Assembly (NCBI RefSeq): GCF_914767665.1
Contig: NC_059504.1
Span: forward strand, 188,501-252,500
Reading direction: 5' to 3'
DNA from: Harmonia axyridis
Lineage: Eukaryota; Arthropoda; Insecta; Coleoptera; Coccinellidae
DNA length: 64,000 nt
Below the pieces are notes generated by a model. That model saw nothing but the letters and a program-made list of their open reading frames with translations. It was not told where the DNA came from and ran no database searches. A program made the position numbers and the translations under genes. Of the stretch, positions 35,609-48,700 are shown in pieces. Numbering within the stretch: the first letter of the stretch is position 1; the number at the start of each line of letters is the position of its first letter.

Positions 35609-38218
35609 ATGATTTTCTTCAAACCTATATGGGTTACCCATGAAGACAATAAGCCAATATTTTCAATAGATATTCATCCAAATGGAAATCGTTTTGCTAC
35701 TGGTGGCCAAGGAGAATCAGGTGGTAAAATAGTTATATGGAATGTAGCTCCACTAATAACAGAAGATGCAGAAATGGATCCTAAAGTACCTAAAGTTTTG
35801 TGTCAAATGGACAATCATTTAGCTTGTGTTAATATTGTTCGTTGGAGCAATGAGGGACATTTATTAGCATCTGGAGGAGATGATAAATTGGTTATGATAT
35901 GGAGATTAACCAATGAAGGCACTTCAACCGTATTTGGAAGTGGAAAAATTAATACTGAAACATGGAAATGCATCTATACCCTTAATTCCCATCAAGGTGA
36001 TGTTCTAGATTTATCATGGGCACCACATGACGGATGGTTAGCATCAGGCAGTGTAGATAACACGGTTATTATTTGGAATGCTGCGAAATTTCCTGAAAAA
36101 GTAGCAGTTTTGAAAGAACACACAGGAATGGTCAAGGGAATAACTTGGGATCCTGTTGGAAAATATCTGGCTAGTCAGAGTGATGATAAATCCGTTAGAG
36201 TATGGAGAACTGGAGAGTGGAAAGAGGAAGCTGTTGTGACAGATCCTTTTGTTGATTGTTCAGGAACAACTCATGTTTTAAGACTTTCTTGGTCTCCGGA
36301 TGGTCAGTATTTAGTAACTGCTCATGCCATGAATGGAGGTGGTTCTACAGCTCAAATTATCGAACGAGATGGATGGAGATTTGACAAAGATTTTGTTGGG
36401 CATCGAAAAGCTGTTACATGTGTCAGATTCAGTAATAGCATTTTCAATAAAACAGGTGATACGAAATATTGTTGCTGTGCCGTCGGATCAAGAGATAGAG
36501 CAGTCAGTGTATGGTTGACATCCCTTAAAAGACCTTTAGTTGTCGTAAAAGATCTATTCAAAGATAGCGTGTTAGATATTTCATGGAGCAGTAACAGACC
36601 TCTATTATTAGCCTGCTCATGGGATGGCACTGTTGCTTGTTTTATATTTGATGAAACAGAAATTGGAACACCTCTTTCTAACAGTGAAAAAAATTCTCTC
36701 TACGAGAAACTGTATCACAAATCAAGTTGGAACTTGGGATTTACAGGAACGCAAATAGCGGAAACTCCGGAATTATTAACAAGTATCGAAGAGGTACATG
36801 GTACTGCCAAAACTAAAACCTTTCCTAAGGACTCTGCAGTTCCTGCTCCCAAAACTGTTAACCCAGTCCCTGTTGAAGCAGAGCCGGAGGTTCTAAAAAT
36901 GATTCCAAACACGACAGTATTTGTTCCTCAAAATAAACAATTAGAAACTAGACTTCCTTCAGGTAAACGAAGAATAACCCCTATGCTTCTTACACCAAGC
37001 GTACCATCAAACGCAACTCGGGACTCGGAATTGACCATTGAAATTCCTATGAATGAAACGGGAACATTTAGTAGCTCATCTCCGAAAAAGAGTAAAATTG
37101 TAGTGGAGACTGTAAAAGAATTCCCCAAACCACAAATAACTAAACCAAGTGCTCTTCAGCAAAATTCTCAAATGGTGTTACAAGCACCTGGTAGTCAAAT
37201 TAAACAGCTTTTTTGTTGCGAAGTACCAGGAGATGAGCCGATAACCCAAGTCATAAATATTCTAGATTCCCATAAAATTCCTTTGGGTCCTGCTGTTTTG
37301 AGAAATGCCCTCAATCAAAAAGTACAAATCACAAACAAGTGCCATAAGACTTCAAAAGGCTTTTTGAGTAAGATAGAAACTTTCAAGACACTTAAAGACA
37401 AGGTAAACATGTGGGAAACTTTTCTTGGTTCTGTTATTCGTTGTGCTGCAGTGAATCGGAAAATGATAGTTGCTTGTTGCGAGGACTCATCTGTTAACAC
37501 TTATGACATAAAATCTGGAGCTAGAGTTCTACCGGCACTACTTCTAGAGGATTCTGCTTCAGCCCTTTGTTTTTCTCCAGATAGTTATTGTTTAGTACTG
37601 ACGAAAACCGGACTTGTGCATATGTGGAATTTTTCAGACAGAAAGTGCGTTTTAAGCAGAGTTTCGGTGAGGTCTTTGTTAACCAATAAAGTATCAGTAA
37701 GCGGGTTGACTTTGTCACCAAATAACGTACCAGTGATAACTTTGACCGATGGTCGAGCATATTCGTATTTGGTAGATTTGCAAACGTGGGTTGTGGTGTC
37801 CAATCCTTCGGATCCACTGTGTTACGCTGGAAATAGCTTGTATCGAACACTGCCTTCAAATTTACCGCTAACCTCTCTACAGAAGCATATGCCAAGTCAT
37901 AACTCGAACGATACCTTCCCACCAGGGGTAACTTTGAGCTTCCTAGAATCTCAAGTTGCCTCAAGTAAAATGCTGGACTCGACAATAGAATATAAGCACT
38001 GGTTGATGAATTTGGTGAATCACGTTTTAGAAAAGGGTCCGGAGATAAGACTGCGTTGTATTCTGGATAAATTAATGATGGAGTGCTCTTCGAAAAGTTC
38101 TAGTGAGAAGGTTCAGAAGAAAGCACTGCTAACGGAAATAATGAATGTGATCAAATCCAAACTTGTCTGGCAGAGAGTCCACAAAGAATATAATGAACAA
38201 ATTCTGAAGTTGGAATGA
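35609..38218 (+). CDS. Hira: HIRA histone H3.3 chaperone, single exon
   Basis: One uninterrupted frame of 869 aa. HIRA deposits histone H3.3 outside S phase, together with UBN1 and CABIN1. The N-terminal WD40 propeller starts with the family signature (KPIWVTHEDNKPIFSIDIHP, ATGGQGESGGKIVIWN) and continues through blades such as DDKLVMIW, SVDNTVIIWN, SDDKSVRVWR and SRDRAVSVW. The middle contains GKRRITP near residue 450, matching the ASF1-binding B domain. The C-terminal Hira domain is present (SFLESQV...EYKHWLMNLVNHVLEKGPEIRLR). The length is shorter than the roughly 1000 aa of fly and human proteins, mainly in the linker. Unlike all neighbouring multi-domain genes it has no intron. An AATAAA lies at 38332. 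Confidence 0.96.
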   Translation: MIFFKPIWVTHEDNKPIFSIDIHPNGNRFATGGQGESGGKIVIWNVAPLITEDAEMDPKVPKVLCQMDNHLACVNIVRWSNEGHLLASGGDDKLVMIWRLTNEGTSTVFGSGKINTETWKCIYTLNSHQGDVLDLSWAPHDGWLASGSVDNTVIIWNAAKFPEKVAVLKEHTGMVKGITWDPVGKYLASQSDDKSVRVWRTGEWKEEAVVTDPFVDCSGTTHVLRLSWSPDGQYLVTAHAMNGGGSTAQIIERDGWRFDKDFVGHRKAVTCVRFSNSIFNKTGDTKYCCCAVGSRDRAVSVWLTSLKRPLVVVKDLFKDSVLDISWSSNRPLLLACSWDGTVACFIFDETEIGTPLSNSEKNSLYEKLYHKSSWNLGFTGTQIAETPELLTSIEEVHGTAKTKTFPKDSAVPAPKTVNPVPVEAEPEVLKMIPNTTVFVPQNKQLETRLPSGKRRITPMLLTPSVPSNATRDSELTIEIPMNETGTFSSSSPKKSKIVVETVKEFPKPQITKPSALQQNSQMVLQAPGSQIKQLFCCEVPGDEPITQVINILDSHKIPLGPAVLRNALNQKVQITNKCHKTSKGFLSKIETFKTLKDKVNMWETFLGSVIRCAAVNRKMIVACCEDSSVNTYDIKSGARVLPALLLEDSASALCFSPDSYCLVLTKTGLVHMWNFSDRKCVLSRVSVRSLLTNKVSVSGLTLSPNNVPVITLTDGRAYSYLVDLQTWVVVSNPSDPLCYAGNSLYRTLPSNLPLTSLQKHMPSHNSNDTFPPGVTLSFLESQVASSKMLDSTIEYKHWLMNLVNHVLEKGPEIRLRCILDKLMMECSSKSSSEKVQKKALLTEIMNVIKSKLVWQRVHKEYNEQILKLE

Positions 38219-38331
38219 GATTTATATTTTTGTATATATGTAATCGTTTTTTGTATTGATAATTGAATACTGATCAATTAAGTTTTTATTAGTAATCAAC
38301 ATGAATATTTATAATTAATTAATGTATAATG

Positions 38332-38337
38332 AATAAA
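38332..38337 (+). terminator. Polyadenylation signal of Hira
   Basis: AATAAA 114 bp after the stop codon at 38218. Confidence 0.5.
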
Positions 38338-38905
38338 GGCCAACACAATTAGTGTTAAGATTATATTTTTCAATTTTGTTTGATTTTTCCTGATCATTAA
38401 ATGGGGAATATTAAGAATATCTAAGATGAATTTTAATTCATAGTTATTAGTTCTGAATTTCTGATTGAAAATTATACAACCCTGAACCATTGGGAGAAAA
38501 AGTTGATTAATAATAAAAAGATACACCTTTAAATAATAAATATTTAATATTTTCAACAATAAATTAATTAGTAATGAGAAATTAATAATCTATTCTGAGT
38601 ATAATTCTTGTCACAACTAATAAAACAACTCAAGGTATATTAATTCAATTTTTTTAATACAAATACTTATTGTACAATTATGTTTTAATTTTGCATATAA
38701 AATACTTTAGATCCAACATTTTTAATAATATTTCTATATTAAAGTATTCAATTCAGTTTGCAAAATCATAGTGTTTCAGGAATAACAAGTTCAATACTTT
38801 AATTTGTAATATACAATAATAACCTGATAACTTTCAAAGTATACATCTCCGTTTTCCCTTAAAACGATTTCATAACCTTATATCTTTTTAGGATATGAAA
38901 TATTT
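38338..38905. other. Convergent gap, Hira and DTWD1
   Basis: AT-rich stretch of about 570 bp between converging genes. A minus-strand ATTAAA near 38800 is a candidate polyadenylation signal of DTWD1. No gene is seen. Confidence 0.45.
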
Positions 38906-39913
38906 TCACATCATTCGTCTTTTATAGGCATAAAGATCCTTGTGATCATAATATGTATGAATTAAGCCATACATATGCTTGAAGAAAAATAATAAATTAT
39001 CATATTGTCCCCTATAAGCATTTTCGTTCAGATTATACAAATTTTCCAAGTTTGTAAATGTGTTTTCACTGAAGCAATTATATATGCCTTTATAATCTTT
39101 GTCCAAGCCCCACTTGTGAAGGTGAACTTCGATTAAAAACTGATGAATGGCTTCTATTGTGGCTAAATACCATCTAGGGCTTCCTTTCTGATGTCTCCAG
39201 AATTGGGAAATTCTGTTGGATATAACTATACATGGAATTTTATTTATAATAGGATCTTTGAAGATGCTTTTACTTTGATTCCATGTACTATCAATGAACA
39301 CCACTTTTTCAATTGGTAATTTATCCACAATTTCAAATTTGACCTCTTGGTTTGTATTAATTTTTTTGAGGAGAGTTGATCTGTTGTATCCTTCTGGTAT
39401 GTCTTCTAATGGCTGTCGTTTGAAATTCAAAAGATCTTGATAATCGTCGTGCCTTAGTAAATCAGGTATAGTGATTGCATTCGAACTAGGAAACACCAAA
39501 ACAACTTTTTCTTTTGTATAATCTGGGATATGTGGGTAGGTATAAACTTTTACATCATCTGGTGCCAATACAGCAGCATGTCCAGAAGTACTTTTCCCAT
39601 CAATTTCGTGCTTGTGTTTTATTATATCAATTTTAATCGGAAGCTGAAAATGCAATAAAATGAATCAATCAACTCATGAGTTTTATGAACCAAACTGATT
39701 CGAAAATGAACTGATTGCTACCTTAACGTAGGGAATTTTGCCAGTCAATTCTGCTATAGGAACAAAACAGCTATAGCAATAGTATTTTCTTGACTTATTG
39801 CATTTGGGACATGGTGCTCGTCCTTCAAGTTCTGATAAGATCGTATCTTCCTCAATAATCATTCCTTCGAAAGGATTCAAATCTCTGTAAGAAATTTCAT
39901 TTGGATGAGCCAT
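38906..39913 (-). CDS. DTWD1: tRNA-uridine aminocarboxypropyltransferase DTWD1
   Basis: Two exons: 39913-39722 and 39643-38906, 309 aa. The enzyme makes the acp3U modification at position 20 of the tRNA D-loop, using S-adenosylmethionine. Visible features are four N-terminal cysteines of a zinc knuckle (Cys35, Cys38, Cys46, Cys49 in APCPKC...YYCYSC) and the DTW motif as DSTW (residues 182-185). The surrounding core VVFIDSTWNQ and the ISNRISQFWRHQKG block follow. The GxxHxAVL-like stretch (SGHAAVLAPDDVKVY) is also typical. Both splice sites are canonical and phase 0. The DSTW form, in place of D-T-W, is usual in the DTWD1 branch. Confidence 0.94.
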
Positions 39914-40523
39914 ATCAATGATTATATTTTAAAGACTTCAAAAGTGAGGTTATGTTGTTTTTATGGCGGTAACCTCAAAAAACAAAATATCTACTATAAA
40001 ATACCATAGAATAAAATAATATTATATCTGCTTTGAAAAATATTAATTCTATGCATAGACCAAATATCAAATTTAATATTAGGCCTATGATTCGATGTCA
40101 TTTCTCTGTGAGCAAAATTTATCTGAAAGCCATCTATTGTATTTCCTCATCTACATAATATAAAGCAGTTAAGTGCAGAAAGATACTTTTCCTACTAGCG
40201 TTCCAAAAGTATCACTTTCCACACGCATTGACGTTTGGAAAGTAGTACTTTTCCGCACGCAAATATTAAAGAGTCGCATCAATAATAACATTTTGGCTTG
40301 TCTCTATGCACCAATCATCAAATTCAAACGTTTCTGCGGCTGAGTGCACAAAAATATAATTTCTTATAACATCAGTCGGTATCAAAACGAAAAAAAAAAA
40401 CGAAAAGGACGAAAGTGATTTATTTACGCTAGTAGGAAATATATTATTTATGACAACACGCTGTCATGCAAAATTATCGGTATTTTTGATGCACTTGTGC
40501 ATTTGTTCGATTCCAGTGAAATT
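39914..40523. other. Intergenic region upstream of DTWD1
   Basis: No coding signal is seen. Near 40190-40260 there are repeated 'actttcc' and 'acacgca' words forming weak inverted repeats ('agtacttttccgcacgc'). Confidence 0.4.
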
Positions 40524-40768
40524 CATAGAATATATCACCTAGAGATTAAGATCTGAATAAACATGATTCTATGGTTGTCTATGTTTACCAATTTCGTCAT
40601 AGAATATATATCTTAGAGATAATAATCTGTGGTTAAATTGGTGAACATTACATAGACAACCATAGAATATATTTTTCAGAAATAATATTCTGTGGTAAAA
40701 TTAGTTAACATAGACATCCATGGAATATATCTCTTAGAAATATATTCTGTGGTGAAATTGGTGAACCA
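40524..40768 (+). repeat. Imperfect tandem repeat, four shrinking units
   Basis: Units begin CATAGAATATAT (or CATGGAATATAT) at 40524, 40598, 40661 and 40719. Each carries TCTTAGAGATA, TTCTGTGGT, AAATTGGTGAACA and ATAGACAAC in that order. Unit lengths are about 74, 63, 58 and 50 bp. Confidence 0.8.
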
Positions 40769-41535
40769 CACAATTAGTAAATCAGATGTGAATTAGACAT
40801 CCAACACATTCATCACAGAAACTAATCAAGTTCTCTGGAAACCTAATAATTCTGAAGATTATCGTATTCTTCGATTACCCCACTTTTCTGAATTCATTCA
40901 TAAATAACCTCGCTGGATCATAGCTCGTCGATTCCTTTTCCTTGAATGAAAATACTCCAGAAGAAAGTGAAAGAATAAATTCTAAAAGGACGTTCATCAA
41001 TTGTCCATCAATGCGTTCCCATACAATCGAGGCGGTATCATTAAACCGGAGCAAGCCTTTGTGCACTTTGCTGCATATTCTATTCACCGTTCGTGATTTT
41101 AGCAGCGGGAATTGGATATTCCAACAATTTCATACGCGACTGATCGAGCACAATGAATGAATCCTGCCGTCTCAAATAGGTTTGTATGCAAACCTATTCA
41201 GGTATGTCGATTTGACCAGTGAATTGCCGTACGGATTAGTTCAATGAATGGGTACGGCATCGAAAGGACGAATTATTCAGTATTCCTCTTCCTTTGTCCT
41301 GACAATCGATAGTCAGGTACACTTTGATATCTGTTGATATAAATTCATTATTTACTAGATGAACGGTATCGGAGTTTGATGTGAAATGTAGACATGTTAA
41401 TTCGAAGCGCAATAGATTTCATCACGTGTATTTTTTTATTTAAAAATACCAACAAAAAAGTCGTTGTTAGCTAACCCAAGTTCTAACAGATTCACTCTTG
41501 GTGACATCTCTCGAACGCGTTAAGCATGTGGGTGG

Positions 41536-42400
41536 GGTTTCCAATAAGAGGTTTGATTTTGAATAGCCTGCCATCTGGACGCCAATCCAGCGATTTTTGT
41601 CAGAGAAAAACCTTCTTACACAATTGCGGAGAGATGACTCTGCTGCAACGCGGCGACCCATATAAATCCGCTGGGGCCAAAGTAAAGTGAAGCGCGACAC
41701 CCCTAACGCCATCTCTTGAGCAGACATAGTCACTACATACTCCCCTACCAGCACCGACCTAACAGGGGAGGAGGTGCGCAGGTATATTTAGGAGGGAGAG
41801 AGCGCAAGCGAGCCTTGAAATTCATCAGAACGATCTGGATTTTCATCGAAAAATCATCTTCAGTGATGAGTCCCATTTTCACCTCGGATGCTACGTTAAA
41901 AAGCACAATTGTCGCATTTGTGGCTCGGAAAATCCAAGAATGATCTTTGAAGAGTCCCTCCATTCTCAACATGTCACTGTTTGGTGCGGTTTTTGGGCGG
42001 CGGACCTTACTTATTCGAAAATGAGGCTGGTGTAACTGTTACGGTTTCTCCAAGAGATTATTAAAATGGCCATCGAGATCTTGTGATTTACCACCTTTTG
42101 ACTATTTTCTTTGGAGTCACGTGAAATATAAGGTCAATGTTGCACAATCGATTCAAGACCTTAAAAATGGTATTGGTGAACTTTTCTGGGACATAAAGCT
42201 GAAAATGTATAAAAATTAGTAATGGAAAATTTCATGAGAAGGGTATGGTGCTGCAACCGTAGCCATGGTGGCTATTTGGCTGATCTCGTTAATACCATAT
42301 CTATTTTTTTACAATGAAATAAAAATCCATTGATTTCTCTGAAGATATAGGTACTCGTTGTTCTTACAGCAAAATGAAACCTCTTATTGGGACCCCCTGT
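41536..42400 (+). mobile_element. Family-2 mariner, deleted and carrying an insertion
   Basis: The left end TTTCCAATAAGAGGTTT and right end AAACCTCTTATTGGGA are inverted. The inside encodes broken transposase parts: FHRKIIFSDESHFHLG, NCRICGSENPRMIFEESLH, VTVWCGFW and, after a deletion, a degenerate PFDYFLW block. A dispersed repeat (41625-41745) sits near the left end. Confidence 0.75.
41625..41745. repeat. Interspersed repeat, copy 2
   Basis: Second copy of the family at 20270-20375 (GACTCTGCTGCAACGC, CGCTGGGGCC, GCAGACATAGTCACTACA). It lies inside the family-2 mariner at 41536-42400, so it probably inserted after that element. Confidence 0.6.
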
Positions 42401-42745
42401 ATATTTCAGCGAGGAATTCCACCTAGACGAAACCGCGTCTTTGTTTCGGGCCGTTCTATTTCCGTGTTGTTAAATTGGGACACCCATTATAAGGAAAACA
42501 GATCGATAATTCAAGTTAGCGCACCGTCGCGTTCCCCCAAGATCTCTCAGTTGCAGCAGCCCGACAATGTTTTCCTTTTTCCCTGGCCATCTGCGATCTA
42601 AGGCCAGGTCACTGACCCAATTACACGTCACGCCATCTGGCGTCGCGGGCGCGAAACAACCGTACGGGATTTTCTATTATCTCGCTGCATGTTTTCATGC
42701 ACAAAAAGACCAGAATGTCTGCATTTCGTCGAAGGCGGTTGTAGA

Positions 42746-45700
42746 ATGGCAGGCACGTCGGCCAGAAGTGCGAAATATTTGGGCAGGACGTCCCCTGTAC
42801 CGGAGGAATCCTCAGAAAGTGAAGGTGAAACCGGTGAAAGTGTTCAGGCGACGTTTCATAGACGTAGACTTTCCACGAACAGAGAAATCAGACGACTGGT
42901 AGGATTACAGAAAAAAATTTGTGTTTGTGCCAGTTGAAACCAGCATGAGATCGGTTTATTGGTTCCAGCATTTCGAGAATGTTGTTATTGTTGTTTTTAT
43001 GTTTCGTTGACTCTATACATCAGATTTTGCTACCGATTTATGTATATGGCTTCGTTTTTTCAACTGTTTCGGTATCTAAACTCTTCATGTGTAATCAGCT
43101 TGTTGTTGTTTTATTAAATCCTGTCTTGTAGTCACCTGGATCTTAACACTTCAACATCTAGGTCATCCTAGCGAATCAATCCTGCAGGATGGTGCTCCTC
43201 AATCCTGATGATTATTTTGTGAATACGCATCCTATTTGAACGAATTTTGTACATTTTTTTATTTTGATTATATTGTATGTTCCAATAATTGGCATGTTTT
43301 TCACCTGTATTCCTGGAAGGGAAAGAGTTCTACAGGTAGGTTGGTCTTGACAGCAGTCAACAGGTGGCAAGTGAAATCACGTGCATTTATATTTAAACTC
43401 CACTCCATGAGATCGATAACGCCTGTTATATTTTGGGGAGATTTCATCTTGAACTTTCTTAGTTGAAAGATGTATGATGAAATATGACTAAGAGTAAACA
43501 GTTATTTATAGATTCTGTTCCGAGATTACAATAGGAATTGCCGTTATTGATCTATACATAGTGACTCGAGTAAGGAATTATATATAGTATTCAATGGATA
43601 TGTTAGCTATGTTGATGAGCGCTCATTTCAGATCTACGAGAAGGAAGTATGAGAAGTTGAACATTCTTCTTCGAAAGACATAAAGAATAACAAACAATAC
43701 AATTACAAAAGAAAGTATGAATTGAAAATGATCAGAAAAGTCTGAATGAACTTGAATCTGTGAAAGGAACAATTTCGAAGATTTTCACTTTCTTTTCTAT
43801 TTCGGCAAGAATGAACGTCGTCCACATCAATATCTTCAAATTCCGACCTTAAAAAAATCATTATTCATAGCCTAATTTTCAAGATCGATGATAAATCGAC
43901 AAACCTGGGTTTTTGTCAACACTACGGGCTACAGTAGCAATATTTTCAGTTGTTCTTGAGCGACTCACACGATTTCACAAAGACCCAAAAGTGCTTTTTA
44001 GTTTTGCGAACTGTGACTGCAACATTTTCACCATTCTTGTTGTGGATTTTAATAATTTCAATACGTTGTTGAAACGTGTATCTTCCATTTTTAGTAATGG
44101 CGTAGTTTTTATTTGCCAAATGCCAAAAGATGACAGCTTCAATCTTATTGGAAAATCATATATTGTGGAAAAATAACAAAAGCAAAAATAGGAATACTTT
44201 TCGAATTCAAAATGAAACCTCTTCATTTGATGGATTTTGTGCTATAGTAGAGTGATTTGTTCATGTGGATTCTAGAGACTTTCCCTTTCCTTTCGAACCT
44301 GCATTCCTCCACTCCTGAACATGGGTCTCTTTCAACCGCTTTAGATTCTAGAGACTAGCGAGATAAAACACTCAAACTCTTTCTTTTAAAATCCTTAAAA
44401 ACAAGAAACCCCTTAACATTCAAATCAAATTCGAGTAGTAATTAGATCAATAATCATGTAGGCCATGAATGAAATCCAAATGATTTCGAATTTCGTCAAC
44501 TCCCCTATATGAACCACTACTCAGCAATTTGACGTGTCTTGTAGAGCTAGTTGTCTGAAGCGATTAACCATTTTTTTTTGGCTTCATCGAGTTATTCCAC
44601 TTTGTTTCTCACATAAACGAGAAATAGATACTATATAAAAACAAAATTTCAAGATTTTCAAAGATAAAATGAAGTCAATGAGTACTTTATTAAATTAGGC
44701 AAATTAAATCTACCTAAGCCAATTATCAAATGTACGGTAGAAAAAAGAAACAATATACTGTGTGAAGATGAAACAATGCGAAGAGTTTGACCCACATTGT
44801 ATTCAAAAAAGGCCAATTAAAAGACAATAAATTCTTATGTTTCGCTGGGAATTCAGCAGTAAAAAAGGTAGAATAAACGAACTCGTCAAACTAGAATCGA
44901 GATGAAAATAAAAGTTACAATTAAGAAGTAGGTAGGTAGTTTCAAGGCCGATTACAGCATGCACTTAAAATTCAAACGTACAGAGTGCACCTTCGTATTT
45001 CTTGTTTTCAGATTGCTTACACCGATATTCGCTTGTTAAACGCGCTGATATCAATTCGGCCGAGGGAATTATGAGGTTTCGTTTTCTTTTTCTTGCCGCT
45101 GGCGATTTTTCTTGTTTGACATCGGTTGTTTCTGCAGTTTGTGATCGTAAAAGTTTGGAGAAGTTTGCCGGCAACTTCGGGAAGTAGTAAGAGGATCATT
45201 CCGTTGCCGGTTATCCAGTTTAATTCCATAATGCTACGCGGGAATACGGATTGTCTGTCGTTCTGTCCCACATTCGGGACGTCATCAGGCGGTCCAAGTT
45301 TGCCAAGAAAGGGACCGAACAATTGGATGAAGGTATGAGATTTCCTCGTTTCCGCCTAATCTTTATGATGGAATAAACATCACGTGATGCGTTATTCATC
45401 GTTTTCGTTGGAATATGAGTGAATGAATATTGTGTTTTGAGCGCTCGTCCCCGAATATACAGAATGGTCAAGATTTTACTTCAATCATTTGAGCGTTGGA
45501 TAGAACAACTTTTCACATGAAAAAAGTTCATATAATCATATATCCTAAAAAGCTTTTTTTTCGTGATACAGGGTGTTTGAAAAAAAATTAGTTTTCACTT
45601 ATAACTCTAGTATTATTAAATTCTTTGTTTTCATTTTTGGGTATTGAAATCTAGATACTACAATGTTTCAAATTAGGTAAGTATCTCCTGCCAAAATCAT

Positions 45701-48700
45701 CCAGTGGCGAAGATATAGGGATGCAACGATCTTTTTCCTATTGAAAATCTACACAATTGTCTGTTTTTTCCAGAAAATTATTTCATTTTGAAATCAACAG
45801 AGTTCTCCTGAATTTATTTCATAAAATGTACTGTTTTCGAGATAATCGTGTACAAAACAAACACAACCCACAAAAACCTACAAAAATTAATATTTCAAAT
45901 TTTCCCATAGTACGCAGTAGATTTTCAATAGGAAAAGGATTCTCGCACCCCTATATCTACACAACTGGATGATTTTGGCAGGAGACACTCAAATTCAATT
46001 CGTAAGCAGGATAATTTTTCAAATTTGAAAAGGAATTTTCGTGTTGACAGCGCTACCAAAAAAAAAATTGAGCAGAGCTAAAAAATAAGAGCAGAGTATT
46101 GAAAAAATACCTAACCGCGCTGTTACAGCTCAATGCTTTGAAGATGGGTATCTACTAATAAAGCACCGCTAAATAACGGGTGTTCTTTTCGAGGTATATA
46201 ACTTTAAGTTGGTATTACTGTTCAAGATGGCAAGCGATTTAACAGCTATCAAGTGATTTATTCTCAGTTTGGTTTGGCAATTCATCATGAAAAGACTCAC
46301 GCCTGAACAACGCTTGCAAGTAGTGCAATTTTATTTCGAAAATAATGGTTCTGCGCGGAATACGTATCGCGCACTACGTCCATTTCATTTTGTTTAGCCA
46401 TGAAGCGCACTTCTGGTTGAATGGCTACGTCAACAAACAAAACTGCTGCATTGGGAGTGAAGCTAATCCTCAAGTGTATGTCGAAACACCAATACATCCA
46501 GAAAAACTGACTGTTTGGAGCGCTTTATAGGCTGGTGGAATCATTGGTCCGTACTTCTTCAAAAACGATGATGGCCAGAACGTTACAGACAATGGTGATC
46601 GGTATAGAGCCATGATTACTAACTTTTTCATTCCTGAATTGAAAAATCATGATGTCCAGGAGCTGTGGTTCCAACAAGACGGCGCAAAATGTCACACAGC
46701 TCGTGCCACAATCGATTTATTGAAAGACATGTTTGGTGACCGCCTAATTTCACGTTTTGGACCTGTGAATTGGCCTCCAAGATCTTGTGATTCAACACCG
46801 CTAGACTACTTTCTGTGGGGCTATGTAGTCATCCGTCTATGCGGATAAGCCACAAACCCTTGACCATTTGGAAGACAACATTCGCCGTGTTATTGCCGAT
46901 ATACGGCCACAAATGTTGGAAAAAGTCATCGAAAATTGGACGTCCAGATTGGACTACATCCGAGCCAGCCGTGGCGGTCATAGGCCACAAATCATATCTA
47001 AAAAGTAATGCCACAAGATTATCCTGCGGATAAATAAAATTCATGTCAATCGAATAATCCATCGTTGTTTCATTGCAATTTAAAGTTCTATAGCTCTAAA
47101 AAAACATCCGTTATATTCGCCATCACAAAAAAGGAGCAGAATGATACTGTTTTTTTGAAGAAGGATCCAAAGTTACTCTAAAAAAAATCAAGAGAATTTT
47201 AATAAGAATCGTAAAAAAAGTATCATGAAGAGGTAATTCAAAGACCCCTTATACATTTTCATAAGGAAATTTCCCAACGAGAACCTACGTCAAAATATGA
47301 AAAGAGTAAAAACATGAACGAACTAGTCTTCTGTGGACTCTCAGTAGGTTCACCGCAGTTTATCTCTTATTCAAGCCTGCAGAAGCGAACAAAACTACCC
47401 CAAGAGCAATTATGAAATATTAATTACGAGCAATTTGCCAGAACCAATTTTCCCTTGATTAAATATTGAGTCTAAAAGTGTGTTTTTTTTTAAACAGAAA
47501 TTCAATTATTCCAAAGTTCAGTTTCTCGAACCGTACTGGTTCTCCTGCATCTGAAATTAATTTTGAAGTGTAATTGAAATTTCGTCTGTTCTCTTATTTA
47601 GATTGACCGTTCAGTCGGTTCTTCAAGGAGCTCTATGTTCGTGTTTTACGTTCAAGTAGACTCAGTCTGAGAACTCAACAAACCATAAACTAATATTTCA
47701 CGAAATTGAAATCATTATATTAGTTCGATCTTCTATTAAAACGATTTTCATGATATTCAATATTAAATTAGTATTTTTCGAGTCATGTACTTTTGTGGTT
47801 TATGTATTACTACGCCATTTATCCGATCGTTATGAAACTTTGAGCAGTAGTTGGGTAACTTCTCCCGAAAGTTTTCATTTTAGTTTACTGCAGAATGAAA
47901 ACTTCCTGAAAATTATAAAAAGTTTTTATCCAGTCAGCGAACTGAATGAAAACAAATTGGCGAATGCGCAGGTCCCAAGAAATACGATACCGACGCATTC
48001 ACCATTTTGCCAAGCTCCGCTTTTTGTTGAATTGAATTTCAATATAAATCACACAATATTAATTAAATTGAAAATGGTTGGTAGAATTTGTAGTGTTTCT
48101 CTCTGAAATAAACGAGAATTGTCAGTACATATTTTGTTGAATGATGAAAAATATTCGAAATGTTGATAGTTACGTAAATTTTTATCCCATTTTATCCTTT
48201 AAATTAACCTTATCTCCATTTTTATCTTTCTCTAGAACAAATCCATCTCATTTCTTTTCGAAGTGGAAATATCATAAAAATTGAATTTCTTCACCTTTTC
48301 TCATTTCCTTTGGATTAGATTGAATTGCATCTTTCACTTTTGCCTTTCCTGCAACCGTTCGAATGAAAAAGTTTTCAATTTCCGTATGAAATTACATCTG
48401 CATGTAAAATGAATGAACAGAAATACGTTCTTTTATTTTAGAAATGCAATGTTAAACATTGGAAATCGAATATAGAAATGATATTTGAGTTAGACGTTTC
48501 AAGAAATTGAATAAGTAATATTTTGTTCATTGAATTATGATATAACAATTGCATAAGGATAGTTATTCCTAAAATAATTAAAATAATCAATCCTCACCCA
48601 ACTAAAAATTCGTTTTTGTTTTACTTCCTCATTTGATTCTGCTGAAAATCCTGATGAAATACTAATGAAAATGAGTATCCTTTCAAATTCTTTAATTTCG

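Noticed and set aside
42374..42902. Two overlapping open frames before and over the first kinase exon
   Set aside because: They run in other frames over the 5'UTR and exon; the frame ending in REIRRL at a donor in phase with the PH exon is preferred.
47750..48106. 118-codon open frame in the kinase intron
   Set aside because: AT-driven composition, no domain, no splice or promoter context; taken as chance.
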